Source: Paenibacillus sp. OVF10
GTDB lineage: Bacteria > Bacillota > Bacilli > Paenibacillales > Paenibacillaceae
DNA length: 64,000 nt
Direction: 5' to 3'
Assembly: GCA_022836915.1 (NCBI GenBank)
Contig: CP094668.1
Coordinates: forward strand, 6,448,001-6,512,000
In this document: positions 9,467 through 18,529 of the stretch, piece by piece
Position numbering within the stretch: the first letter of the stretch is position 1
Layout of the letters: each line of letters begins with the position of its first letter
The notes under the pieces: generated by a model
Seen by the model: only the letters and a program-made list of their open reading frames with translations
What the model was told of the DNA's origin: nothing
Database searches by the model: none
Made by a program: the position numbers and the translations under genes

Positions 9467-10403
9467 CTTGTCGTCCTCCCTTGCTGGACACGAACATCAC
9501 TCAGGATATCCTGAAGCGATGTGGCAAATGGAATCATCGGCTGCCAGCCAAGCTTGCGCAGCAGTGATAATTCCTCCTGTTTTCCCGAACCATCCGGACC
9601 AGAAGATGCCCCATCCCAGCGAACAGGGACTTCCGCTTCTGTCATGGACAACAGCAGATCTGCAATTTCACCAAGACTGCGCTCGACTCCAGACACCACC
9701 GGGTATACTGTACCGCTGGACCCGTGTACCAGGAGGGTCGCATATGCTCTGACGGCATCCCGCACATCCAGAAAGTCACGGGTATTGTCCCGTCCGGACA
9801 GACGGAATGCCTCGGTTTTGCCCGCCTGCTCACAGGCAACAACATGGCGTGCAAGCAGTGAACAGATGCCTGTGGAAGGACCCGCACCAATCAGATTGCC
9901 TGGCTCCGCCAGCATGATCTGTTGTCCAAAGAGCGACATCCACGACAACGACACCATCTCTTCCAGCGCTTTACTGAGGCTGTATGGATGCGGAGGCCGG
10001 GAATCCGGCCAGGTTCCGGCGTATATTTTAACCGCGATCCTACAATAACGGTTCGTGCTGTCGGACAACTACGAAGCGCATCCAGCAAATACAGCACGGC
10101 CATCACATTGGTCTCCAGGACCAGTAGCGGATCAGACCACGAATCAGGCACTGAATTTTTGCCAGCGAGATGCAGCACATAGTCGGGCTGCACCTCGCCG
10201 ATCAGATGACGTACTTGCTGTTTATCGTTCAGATCACAGACATGGACTTGTGCATCTTTACCAAATGAATACACATCCGGCCTCCGGACTACCGCTGCAA
10301 CCACTGCACCCGCTTCCCGAAAATAAGATACGGCATGTCGCCCGGTAAAACCGGAGGCGCCTGTAATCAGTACGTTCTTGCCTCTCAGCTCTGCTCCATC
10401 CAT
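9463..10403 (-). CDS. NAD-dependent epimerase/dehydratase (extended SDR), frameshifted
   Basis: Nucleotide-sugar modifying enzyme with a Rossmann fold: GKNVLITGASGFTGRHAV at the N-terminus (GxxGxxG), YVLHLAGKNSVPDSW, and a catalytic Y-x3-K as YSLSK. The frame breaks around 9995-10003; adding one base there joins the halves into 313 residues with the YSLSK motif in frame. The C-terminal domain contains RDFLDVRDAVRAYATLL, typical of GDP-mannose 4,6-dehydratase and UDP-sugar epimerase relatives. It overlaps the preceding gene by 19 bases and has AAGGAG 8 bases before ATG. The exact substrate is unclear. Confidence 0.75.
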
Positions 10404-11211
10404 AATGCCAACTCCTTCAGCATTGTAGAATAATCCGGCAGGTCTGTCTTCACATCCTCGCGAGTGGACACCAGCGTACGGTCCTGCACTACACTGTCAT
10501 CACGCACAATCGTCACATCCTGCTTATCCCAGGTCTGCTTGAACAATACAAGCAGGTCATGCTTGCTGACAGGTGCCGGATGAGCTAGGTGGATCAGACC
10601 ACTAACCGATGAGGCCAGGTAATGGTCTACCCATTTGGCCAGCTCAAGTGTGGTCACACCGTTCCAGAATACGCGGGTATACCCCCGACTTCACCTGTGC
10701 TGGACATAAACCATTGCATCAGACCAATGCCGCCCTGGCGAATCTCGGGTCCAATGATGGACGTACGGATCGTCAGATGACCTTCATCCTGAACTTCGCC
10801 TAGGGCTTTGGTGATGGCGTAAGCTGAAGTCCCATCCGTAACATCATCTTCCCGGTATGCTCCCCGTTCCCCGCTGAACACACAGTCCGTGCTGATATGA
10901 ATCAGGCGTGCACCAATCGTATCTGCAACCCGCCGCAGACGATGTGGCAGGAAACCGTTAATATGATATGCAGTAATTTTGTCCTCATCTGCGAAGTTGT
11001 TCAACACACCTACAGCATTAATAATCACATCCGGGTGCACAGCTTCTACCAATCGATCAACCATGAAGCTGTCGTTCACATCCAGGAGCAGACCATTGGG
11101 GTCCGTTACATCCCGAGATGTGTAGAAGACGCTGTGTACACCTTGACGGCGGAAATAGTCGACCAAAATATGGCCGGCCATTCCGTTTCCACCAAGTATC
11201 AGCAGTTTCAT
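10385..11211 (-). CDS. RmlD-like UDP-sugar 4-reductase, frameshifted
   Basis: Short-chain reductase of the dTDP-4-dehydrorhamnose reductase family, 275 residues after repair. It starts MKLLILGGNGMAGHILVDYF (GGxGxxG). It has INAVGVLNNFADEDK, HISTDCVFSGERGAYREDD and the catalytic Y-x3-K as YAITK. One base added to the CCCCC run at 10682-10686 joins the ends as EVGGYTRVFWNGVTTLELA, an unmistakable continuation. There is no C-terminal cupin domain, unlike CapF/FnlB, so it resembles the WbvR type. With the adjacent dehydratase and 2-epimerase it should yield a UDP-2-acetamido-2,6-dideoxy-L-hexose. Its ATG overlaps the upstream stop (ATGA). Confidence 0.8.
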
Positions 11212-12194
11212 GACAAGAATCCTCCGCGTTTCAGAATTTCACGAATCTCCTCTTTGGTCATGAGTTGGTGTTCAGAACTGAAACTGTTAAAGGAGACCGG
11301 GGGACAATTGGTATAATGTTCACGCAGACCCGGTATACCCAGGGTAGGAAGAATGACCAGGTACTGCTCATCGTAGACAACGGTGGTCATGCTCTCGAAT
11401 TCACTCATCAATATTTCATGGATTTTCTCCCCTGGACGAATGCCACGTTCCACAATGCTCACATTCTCCACACCGGAATCCTCAATCAGCACTTCTGCGA
11501 GATCAACGATTTTGCAGGTAGGCATCGTCATGACAAAGATCTCTCCGCCGACACTTTCCACCGAAGCTTTGAACAGCAAGGTAATTGCATCCTTCAGCGT
11601 AAGAAAGAATCGAGTCATACTCATATCCGTGATGGAGACCTGCCCTTTCTGGCGGATCTGATTCTTGAACAGATGTACCACACTTCCGTTTGTTCCCAGT
11701 ACATTCCCACCCCGTACCGTAACAAACTTGGTATCGCTGTGTAACAAGTTTGCATATACAATTAATTTCTCGCCGATCGCTTTTGTCATGCCATAGAAGT
11801 TGGACGGATTGGCAGCCTTGTCAGTCGAGATATAGATTACTTTTTCCACCTTGTTCTCAATAGCAGCCTCAATTACGTTTTGTGTACCAATCACATTGGT
11901 TTTGAGTGCTTCGTACGGTTGGTCTTCACACACCGGAACATGCTTGAGCGCTGCCAGATGAAATACATAGTCTACATGCTGGCAAGCCGCCGTCAAGGCA
12001 TCCTTGTCACGAATATCTCCAATCCGGAAATGAAGACGCGGGTCTTCAAATTCACGACTCATAGCCACTTGGCTGGACTCGTTCCGGGAATATACAATAA
12101 TTTCTTTGGGCTGCTGGGGCAGTAGTTGAGCCACAAGTTCATAACCCCATGATCCCGTACCGCCAGTCACGAGTATACGCTTATTTTCAAACAT
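11208..12194 (-). CDS. UDP-GlcNAc 4,6-dehydratase/5-epimerase (FnlA/CapE/PseB-like)
   Basis: SDR enzyme of 328 residues that dehydrates UDP-N-acetylglucosamine, first step to L-configured deoxyhexosamines. Motifs: RILVTGGTGSWGYELV, YSRNESSQ, RIGDIRD, HLAALKHVPVCEDQPYEA, ISTDKAANPSNFYGMTKA and TVRGGNVLGTNGSVV. The family's usual Y-x3-K is present as YGMTK. ATG 12194 has GGAGG 7 bases upstream. As printed, the frame is open back into the 2-epimerase gene with no stop between them, which I attribute to one missing A at 12198-12201. The last codons overlap the start of the reductase gene. Confidence 0.85.
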   Translation of the reverse strand: MFENKRILVTGGTGSWGYELVAQLLPQQPKEIIVYSRNESSQVAMSREFEDPRLHFRIGDIRDKDALTAACQHVDYVFHLAALKHVPVCEDQPYEALKTNVIGTQNVIEAAIENKVEKVIYISTDKAANPSNFYGMTKAIGEKLIVYANLLHSDTKFVTVRGGNVLGTNGSVVHLFKNQIRQKGQVSITDMSMTRFFLTLKDAITLLFKASVESVGGEIFVMTMPTCKIVDLAEVLIEDSGVENVSIVERGIRPGEKIHEILMSEFESMTTVVYDEQYLVILPTLGIPGLREHYTNCPPVSFNSFSSEHQLMTKEEIREILKRGGFLS

Positions 12195-13276
12195 GCATTT
12201 TCCTCCAAGCAGAAATTTAACCACTTTACTGGATACATCTGTGGCTTTGTAACCTTGCGGGCAATCCCAGTCGCTAGACATCTTTGTCATGACTCTCACG
12301 CAATCAGCGATGCGCGCGGCATCCAGACCGGAGACTACATTGCTGCCGCAATCGACCGTTTCCGGTCGCTCGGTAGTTCGACGCATCGTTACGGTCGGCA
12401 CGCCCATAATGCAACACTCCTCCTGCACGGTACCGCTATCCGTAAGTGCACAGCGTGCATGACGTTCAAGCATTACAAAGTCGAAGAATCCAAACGGTTC
12501 GTGAAACTCCACCAGCGGGTTCATCTCCAGTTGCAGATGCTCCGCAATCCGGATCGCGGTACGCGGATGAATACTGCAGATCACACGCAACCCGTGTTCC
12601 TCTGCGACCTGGTTCAGTCCTTTCATAATCTCCAGCAAATGAGGGCATGATCCACATTCTCGGCTCGATGGGCAGTAACCAAGAAGTATTGCCCGGATTT
12701 CAGCTTGAGCTTTTTGAGTATTTTGCTCGAACTTACTTGCGCGTCGTAGTGCTGCATGACTTCATAGATGGGATTGCCCGTTAGCACGATGCGCCTGCTT
12801 GGTACCCCTTCGCTGACCAAATGTTTCTTGCTCTGTTCCGTGTAAGGCATATTAACGGTGGAGATGGCATCAATAACCTTACGATTTTTCTCTTCAGGCA
12901 CATCCAGGTCGAAGCAACGATTGCCTGCTTCCATATGAATAACAGGAACACCCATGCGCTCAGCCAATATTGCACATAATGCGCTATTGGTATCGCCAAG
13001 CAGCAGCAATTTATCGGGCTTCTCCTGCAGTATCAGATCTTCCATCTGCGTAAACATCGAGGATAGCTGTCGTCCCAGAGAGGCCGCTTCATCCTGAAGA
13101 ACGTAATCCGGTGCGCGCAGGCCCATTTCCTTGAAAAAGAGACCGCTGAGACTTTCCGTGAAGTTCTGTCCCGTGTGCACCAGAATATGTTTGGACGCGT
13201 ACTGGTCCAGCTTGGAGATGATCAGGCTGAGCCGTATGATCTCAGGTCTCGTACCCAGCACCGTCATGATCTTCAT
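12187..13276 (-). CDS. UDP-N-acetylglucosamine 2-epimerase family (FnlC/CapG/WbjD type), frameshifted
   Basis: Non-hydrolysing 2-epimerase; in FnlC-type pathways it acts last, on the deoxyhexosamine. Motifs: MTVLGTRPEIIRLS, VHTGQNF, LLLGDTNSA and IHMEAGNRCFDLDVPEEKNR, the FnlC/WbjD version of the active-site loop, then TGNPIYEV, TAHRAENVD, ALTDSGTVQEE and RRTTERPE. Adding one base near 12640-12647 joins the two parts, and one A at 12198-12201 restores a TGA at 12187, giving 363 residues, close to the family length. ATG 13276 is preferred because AGGG lies 6 bases upstream; ATG 13294, overlapping the upstream stop, is possible. Confidence 0.8.
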
Positions 13277-13290
13277 CGTAATCCCTGCCT

Positions 13291-14964
13291 TCATCTTGTA
13301 TTGGAACCCTTGCGCCCTGCTCGGCTACGTCCTGCCTTGGCAGATTTGCGTCTGCGACTAGCCGATTTCCCCATATGTGGACGCGGTCCCTTCGTTGTAC
13401 GGGTTCTCCCCTTACGTCTGCCAGTTCCGGAAGTACGTTTCAGCCCCTCACGGTCTCGGCGAGAATGAGGTGCAAGTGGCTTGCGACGACGTTTCCGCGT
13501 TTTGCCCCTCTGTTGAATCGGCTTTGCAGCTGTGCCAGTACCTGAGGCAACAGGAGCATCGTGACCCAATGCGATTGGAGGTAATGAGGAATGTGGCAAC
13601 GCCTGTATGACGGTCAGTGGGAATAACAGTGCCCGAACCGTAGTCGGCTCCAGAACCAGTACAGTGCGTAGTCCTCCCTCCCCATGGGTATACACAGGTC
13701 CATTCGGAGGTTGGATATAAGCAAACCATCCGGGAAAACGCAATAACCACTGTGTCACCATCGTATGCAGTTTCGTTCGGTAGGTTTCAACGCCGTAGAG
13801 CCTTTCCGCTTCTGTCCGATTGCGCCACCCCGTATTGGAGGCCAGCTCTGCATCATTCAGCAAGGTTGTTGCCAAAGTGACAAGCGCTTCGGTATCGCCC
13901 GGCGGGGCCAAAAATGTATCACTGCCTACGGATTCCATTAATTCCTTCAGTCCACCCTGGGCAAAAGCGATGACCGGTTTGGCAAAATAGAGCCCCTCCA
14001 GTGCGGTCATGCCAAATCCTTCCTTGACCATGCTTGGGATGACCAGGATATCCATCGCGGTATACGCTAGAGATACGTTCTCTTCAAATGTGGTGAAGGT
14101 AAACCGGCGTGAATACCCGGATTTTCTCACCCGTGATACACACTCGTCGTAATACTTTTTATCCGATGGTGCCCCGATGATCCAGAAGCGACAGCGCGAA
14201 TGCGTTTCACAGATCCTCAAGGCCATATCCACAAAAGGTTTCAACCCTTTGGCATCATATATAAATGAAGAAATATAACCGATACAGGTCTGGGATGATT
14301 TGAAACCGAGCTCCTTACGCTTGCGTTCACGCAGATGAACCCAGCGGTCCGGTGCGGGTAGCGCGGGTTCCCAAGTTGGGGAAATGATGGTCACTTTGTC
14401 ACCCATGCCGGCTTCTTGAAATGGGGCTACCGCTGTCTCGGATATACCGATAATCCAATCCGCGTAACGCCCAATCATCTGGATCGCCTCGGTTGTATGT
14501 TCATTCGTATGAATGATCTCGGTAATCTTCCAGATGACCGGAATCTGAAGGGACTTTGCCGCTACAGCCGGCATCACATTAACGCAGGTGTTCGTTAACA
14601 CCATATCGGGAGCAGTCTCCCGTATGAGGGAGACCGCTTCCTGATACGCTGGTGTATGGCGAAGATGCTCCGCATCATCTGCAATGCCCAGGTAAGGTGT
14701 GTACACACCGTGAAGCATCGGCAGAGTGCATATTTTGACCTGAATGCCGAATCTCCGCGCAAGCCCCGCAAGCTTCCCCTCCTGAGGGACTACGAGCACA
14801 CATTCAAAGATCGCACCGATCTCTCTCATAAAATGAAGCAGCAGCTTCTCGGCGCCTGTAATGCTGCGAGTATTGCACACATGTGAAAATAACATCATCT
14901 TTGGTTTCGTTGCCATGGCCGCACGGACCCTGTACACGGGTATCCGATACAGGGTACTGTGCAC
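13291..14964 (-). CDS. Glycosyltransferase family 4 with a long basic C-terminal tail
   Basis: 557-residue GT-B transferase. The catalytic part begins after about 20 residues with MMLFSHVCNTRSITGAEKLL. It contains VWKITEIIHTNEHTTEAI, GYISSFIYDAKGLKPFVDM, IPSMVKEGFGMTALEGLYFAKP (donor site with the acidic pair) and ends near residue 400. From about residue 470 to the end the protein is a disordered, strongly basic tail rich in Arg, Lys, Gly, Ser and Thr (for example KTRKRRRKPLAPHSRR and GKSASRRRKSAKAGR). Similar tails occur on four other proteins in the window, most at the N-terminus. GTG 14964 follows GGGAGGAGG closely; ATG at residue 17 is an alternative. Its stop overlaps the next gene (ATGA). 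Confidence 0.85.
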   Translation of the reverse strand: MHSTLYRIPVYRVRAAMATKPKMMLFSHVCNTRSITGAEKLLLHFMREIGAIFECVLVVPQEGKLAGLARRFGIQVKICTLPMLHGVYTPYLGIADDAEHLRHTPAYQEAVSLIRETAPDMVLTNTCVNVMPAVAAKSLQIPVIWKITEIIHTNEHTTEAIQMIGRYADWIIGISETAVAPFQEAGMGDKVTIISPTWEPALPAPDRWVHLRERKRKELGFKSSQTCIGYISSFIYDAKGLKPFVDMALRICETHSRCRFWIIGAPSDKKYYDECVSRVRKSGYSRRFTFTTFEENVSLAYTAMDILVIPSMVKEGFGMTALEGLYFAKPVIAFAQGGLKELMESVGSDTFLAPPGDTEALVTLATTLLNDAELASNTGWRNRTEAERLYGVETYRTKLHTMVTQWLLRFPGWFAYIQPPNGPVYTHGEGGLRTVLVLEPTTVRALLFPLTVIQALPHSSLPPIALGHDAPVASGTGTAAKPIQQRGKTRKRRRKPLAPHSRRDREGLKRTSGTGRRKGRTRTTKGPRPHMGKSASRRRKSAKAGRSRAGRKGSNTR

Positions 14965-14982
14965 ACCTCCTCCCGGCCAGAA

Positions 14983-16121
14983 TTAAGGGAATATGATAGT
15001 TAACATTTCATTAATTCTTTTGCCATACGTGTGGTCTTTCAGTGTACGTTCGAGTCCACGAAGTGCAATCTCACGGCGTTCCTTTTCATGAGTAAGATAA
15101 TATTCCACTTTGTCGAGTAACTCCTGTGGCGAGGAATATGTCTCAATCTCCACACCCGGTTTGTAGAAACGCGCAATGTCATCCCGGGCGTCGGTCAGCT
15201 GCAGCGTCGTGGACGCGGCAATTTCAAACGTTCTCGGGTTCGGTGAGGCTGGAGGGATTTTGAGGTGATTATTATTGACGGAATCATCTTCGTGGGATCG
15301 GTGCAGGTTGATGACAATTTTGGTGCCATTGTACACATCATTGGTCTCCGGCGGACTCATCCAGCGCCCGAGCTCAATCTTCTCGCCATAGGCAGTATAG
15401 TCAGGCAGACGGTCCCACCAGATTCCGTTAAATACCGTATTGTGTGACATCAACTGAGGCATGATTGGATTGAAGAAGTATACCCGGTTCCAGTAGGCCG
15501 AGCCGATAAAGCTGACATCCCGTTTTAACGGAGAAGGAGTTGTAATCGGAAAGTAATGATTAGTGAATGCGGCAAAAGGGAGGTAGTGAACTGACGCGCA
15601 GCCGATTTGTCGATATAGATCGATACAGTTCAGTTCCAACGTGAAGACATGGTCAAAATGTGTCACAATATCCAGCGTCATATCTGTATAGTACGGGTCA
15701 TCCGTGAGCCAGATCGCCGTCTGAATGCCCGCTTGGCGAATCGCATCGATATGTTCGATGGGGATATCCATTCCATCCAGCACAAGCACAAGATCAGGAC
15801 GCGTCTGCAGCGCAATTTCAGATACCGGTTGACGCGGATCAGAGAGGGTTACTTGAGCTACCATACCCTGTAGCGTGGCCATAATGGCCTCATCCAACGG
15901 GGAGTAAGGGAAGCCTTTACCCGAGGATACATATAGCACGTGAAGCTGTCGGAAAGGCAACGGTTCCTGTGCGCAATTCACAATATAGTTGGCCCGACCG
16001 CGCAGATATCCTTCTTCCTTACCTGCGTCATATCCGGCATGTTGCCCATTTTTGCGTGCTTGATCAGCCAGGCTCAGTACGGGTGCATGAACCTTTTGGT
16101 TTTACGGTGTTTGAGAGACAT
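14983..16121 (-). CDS. CgeB-family spore-surface glycosyltransferase (1), frameshifted
   Basis: Member of the CgeB family, known in Bacillus subtilis from spore crust maturation. The core has LHVLYVSSGKGFPYSPLDEAI, LVLVLDGMDIPIEHIDAI, TAIWLTDDPYYTDM, DVSFIGSAYWNRV and NPRTFEIAASTTLQLTDARDD. The true start is ATG 16121 with AAGGAG 7 bases upstream; one base missing at 16092-16103 hides it. Repaired, the protein has 379 residues and begins MSLKHRKTKR. At residues 29-45 it carries Gly-led tetrapeptides (GYDA, GKEE, GYLR), the same repeat type found in neighbours. It is a paralogue of the next gene upstream. Confidence 0.8.
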
Positions 16122-16181
16122 ACCGCCACTCCTTTATTTTTTGGGATAGGGTTCTCGTTGGTGCTGCACTTCAGATGGGAA

Positions 16182-17276
16182 TTACAAATGTTCCAGCAAC
16201 TGACCGATGCGGCGAGTGAATGTGTGCTGGTTCATCGTGGTGAGAAGTCCCCGCCACGCCATCGCCTGTCGTTCTTCTTCATGCTTCAGATAATAGTGGA
16301 TCTTGCGCTGAAGTTCTGCTGCGTTGGTGAACGTCTCGATGTCATATCCCGGCTTATAATAACGGGGTAAATCTGCACGTGCATCCGTAATCTGCATTGT
16401 GCCGCAGGCGCTGATCTCATACGTGCGTGGATTAATCGAGTGACCTTCAAGATGATGTGTGTTGCGATTGTCTTCCCCATTCTCGCAAGTCCGGTGAATG
16501 TTAATGACAATCTTGGCGCCATTGTAATAATCCACTGTCTCTCCAGGAGCGATCCATCCTTCGTGGATGAAACGGCCTAGTACATCAAAGCGTGCCAACC
16601 GATTCCACTGGCTACCCGCAATGAATACCTTTTTGTCCGCCAGAAAAGGGGCCAGCTCGTCGAACAAAGCAATCCGGTTCCAGAATCCGGTACCGATAAA
16701 ACAAATGTCGTGTTGATGCTGCGGTGCCGCGCGCCGCGGTTGAAACATGCCTGGATTCACCGCGAGTGGCATATAGATGACCTGGTTCGCTCCATGTGCC
16801 AGGTAGAAGGGCACCGCGGCCTCTTCATGCGTGAACACGACATCATAGTGCTGGCAAAGGGACGTTGTATCTTCGGTGAAGTACGGATCATCCACAAACC
16901 ACACGGCAGTTCGGATACCGAGTGCACGTATGCCATTCACCTGCTCCACATGATCTGCGGGAAATACATGCAGACCATTCATGACGAGCACAACATCGGG
17001 CCGATGCTGACTGGCTTCCTGCAACATCGCTGCTGGCGATCCAACAACGCATTCACGTACAGATTGCTGCAGAGCCAAGGTGACACCTTCATCGATGGCA
17101 TCGAATCCTTGCGGGATATATAACACTTTCATATCCCGCAGGGTCGGTTCAAACATCTGCACCCGCTCCATCATGGCTTGACAGCCGCCAAATCTGCGGC
17201 CTTCTGCATATCCGCCGCGGTAAGCCGTTTCCGCTTCGGTCAGCGGACGGTGCTTTCGTTTTGCCACATTCTTCAC
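16182..17276 (-). CDS. CgeB-family spore-surface glycosyltransferase (2)
   Basis: Intact 364-residue CgeB-family transferase. After a short basic head (KNVAKRKHRPL) come Gly-led tetrapeptides GYAE and GRRF at residues 22-29. The core follows: MKVLYIPQGFDAIDEGV, VLVMNGLHVFPADHV, RTAVWFVDDPYFTED, HDICFIGTGFWNRIALF, KIVINIHRTCENGEDNRN and NPRTYEISACGTMQITDAR, the family signature of donor-site residues. The start is GTG 17276, with AAGGAA 8 bases upstream. It shares its overall layout with CgeB-family protein 1, so the pair arose by tandem duplication. Probable role: adding sugars to the spore outer layer. Confidence 0.88.
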   Translation of the reverse strand: MKNVAKRKHRPLTEAETAYRGGYAEGRRFGGCQAMMERVQMFEPTLRDMKVLYIPQGFDAIDEGVTLALQQSVRECVVGSPAAMLQEASQHRPDVVLVMNGLHVFPADHVEQVNGIRALGIRTAVWFVDDPYFTEDTTSLCQHYDVVFTHEEAAVPFYLAHGANQVIYMPLAVNPGMFQPRRAAPQHQHDICFIGTGFWNRIALFDELAPFLADKKVFIAGSQWNRLARFDVLGRFIHEGWIAPGETVDYYNGAKIVINIHRTCENGEDNRNTHHLEGHSINPRTYEISACGTMQITDARADLPRYYKPGYDIETFTNAAELQRKIHYYLKHEEERQAMAWRGLLTTMNQHTFTRRIGQLLEHL

Positions 17277-17527
17277 CCTGTCTTCCTTCAGGAGATCTCA
17301 CTTCCAGACTCTCCCCGAGATTGGTCTTCCCTCTAAAGGATATGCCTCGGGGTCAGATGCATCATGGACGGGTGTCCTGCAAGGCGCAAAATTGGCGCTT
17401 GCCCTCCACATCCGCCTGTACGGGCATGTCCGCTTTTGCGGCGATGCAAATAGCCCGGAGGGATCTGTCCCCCGGGCTAACTGTTATACAGATATCATTC
17501 CATGCAGGAATAATCCTGTCTACTCGG
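17277..17527. other. Intra-operon gap with a GC-rich hairpin
   Basis: About 250 bases without a credible gene between the basic repeat protein and the second CgeB gene. It holds a hairpin, TAGCCCGG (17451-17458) with CCGGGCTA (17472-17479), without a T-run on the minus strand. It may be a processing site or weak attenuator. An Arg-rich frame crossing it is a shadow of the neighbouring low-complexity gene. Confidence 0.45.
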
Positions 17528-17867
17528 TTACTGTGCTTTGTACGCCAGCTGATGTCCGTCCTCGAATCCCTTGGCGAAACCCGCGTTGAATCCCTCGTTG
17601 TACGCCTCGTTGTATCCCTGGCTGTACGCACCGTCCGGGTTCGGATCGGTAGGGGTAGCCGGGACGACTGGTTGTACGGGCTTTGGACTCCGGTGCCGCC
17701 GTACCGCACGTTTCTTTTTTGAGCCACGCACTGCGTCCTTTAAGTGGGCGTTTGTGAAGAACACGTTTGGCTCTGAGCGCACGCAGTTTGCGAATTTTGC
17801 GCAGACGGGCTCCACGGATTAACAAAGCTCTTTTGGTTCTCAGTCGTATTTTCTTCTTCTTTAACAT
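17528..17867 (-). CDS. Stand-alone basic protein with Gly-aromatic tetrapeptide repeats, frameshifted
   Basis: Unrecognised protein of about 113 residues made only of two low-complexity parts. Residues 1-60 are extremely basic (MLKKKKIRLRTKRALLIRG and further RLRKIRKLRALRAKR). A Pro-rich linker (KPVQPVVPATPTDPNPD) follows. Residues 81-108 are seven tandem tetrapeptides of the form (G/A)(Y/F/H)xx, such as GYNE, GFNA and GFAK. The frame breaks at the TTTTTT run 17715-17720; adding two bases (AAAAAA to eight A's on the coding strand) gives WLKKKKRAVRRHRSP. GGAGG lies 9 bases before ATG 17867. The same two elements are fused to glycosyltransferases nearby, so this looks like a free copy of a targeting or scaffold module. 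Function unknown. Confidence 0.65.
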
Positions 17868-17868
17868 G

Positions 17869-18168
17869 TCAACATTCCTCCTGTATGTCCCGAACGATAC
17901 GAATTGCACACCCGGGGTCTTTGAGCCACGGCAAGCCAGGCTCCCCATGCTGGATTCGGGCCAGCCTGATTCCCGTAACCATACGAGACATTTCTGCCTG
18001 ATAGCGACTCAGCAAACGAATGTTCTCGGCCAGACTGCGGGCGGATACTTCCGAATGAGCGGTTACACTGGCTACACTGTCCAGAATGCGTGCCAGCGCC
18101 TGCTGACTGTGTGCAATGGATTCAATGAGCGCCAGTTTGGCTTCCTGCTCACGCCGCATCAGACTCAT
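17869..18168 (-). CDS. Small helical protein A
   Basis: 99 residues, not recognised. It is mostly alpha-helical with heptad-like hydrophobic spacing: ALIESIAHSQQALARILDSV, then SARSLAENIRLLSRYQAEM, and a short C-terminal extension GLPWLKDPGCAIRIVRDI. The core IAHSxQxxARxLD also occurs in small helical protein C (IAHSHQQIARVLD), so the two are paralogues. Its ATG overlaps the stop of the preceding gene (ATGA), and it ends 2 bases before the start of the basic repeat protein. Position in a CgeB-type operon suggests a spore-surface structural role; this is inference. Confidence 0.7.
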   Translation of the reverse strand: MSLMRREQEAKLALIESIAHSQQALARILDSVASVTAHSEVSARSLAENIRLLSRYQAEMSRMVTGIRLARIQHGEPGLPWLKDPGCAIRIVRDIQEEC

Positions 18169-18506
18169 TTTCCCATGTCTCCCAGATCCATGCCGCCAAA
18201 CATGCCACCGTCCATACCGCCGCCATCTTCGCTATCGTTCTGTACCATCACCGCTTTGAGATTGTTGCACAGTCCGGTCTCCATCCGGGTTAATCCTTCC
18301 AGCAATTCCACTAGCTGATCATGCATTTTAAGCGGCTCGCCTACCTGATCCCCATGCGTCAGAAAGGTATCCCCATTCAAATGATTCAGCGTCCAGTTCC
18401 GTACCTTCTCGGCCTCAATCGCTTTTGCCTCCAGAATCAGGGCAATATTCCACTGCATTTTGGCTGCTGCGTCCAGCATCAGAATGAGGCTCTGTTCTCT
18501 ACTCAT
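18165..18506 (-). CDS. Small helical protein B with Gly-Met-rich tail
   Basis: 113 residues, not recognised. The first 90 residues are predicted helical (LILMLDAAAKMQWNIALIL, AIEAEKVRNWTLNHL, MHDQLVELLEGLTRMETGL). The last 20 are rich in Gly, Asp and Met (GGGMDGGMFGGMDLG), unusual for an enzyme and reminiscent of structural coat components. It sits between two paralogous helical genes and overlaps the next gene by 4 bases. No catalytic motif or membrane segment is visible. Confidence 0.7.
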   Translation of the reverse strand: MSREQSLILMLDAAAKMQWNIALILEAKAIEAEKVRNWTLNHLNGDTFLTHGDQVGEPLKMHDQLVELLEGLTRMETGLCNNLKAVMVQNDSEDGGGMDGGMFGGMDLGDMGK

Positions 18507-18529
18507 GTTCCTTCACCCGCCTTCCGGGC

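Noticed and set aside
17362..17727. Arg/Thr-rich frame on the minus strand through the low-complexity gene
   Set aside because: It is the third frame of the basic repeat protein; the tetrapeptide frame gives a coherent protein with its own ribosome site.
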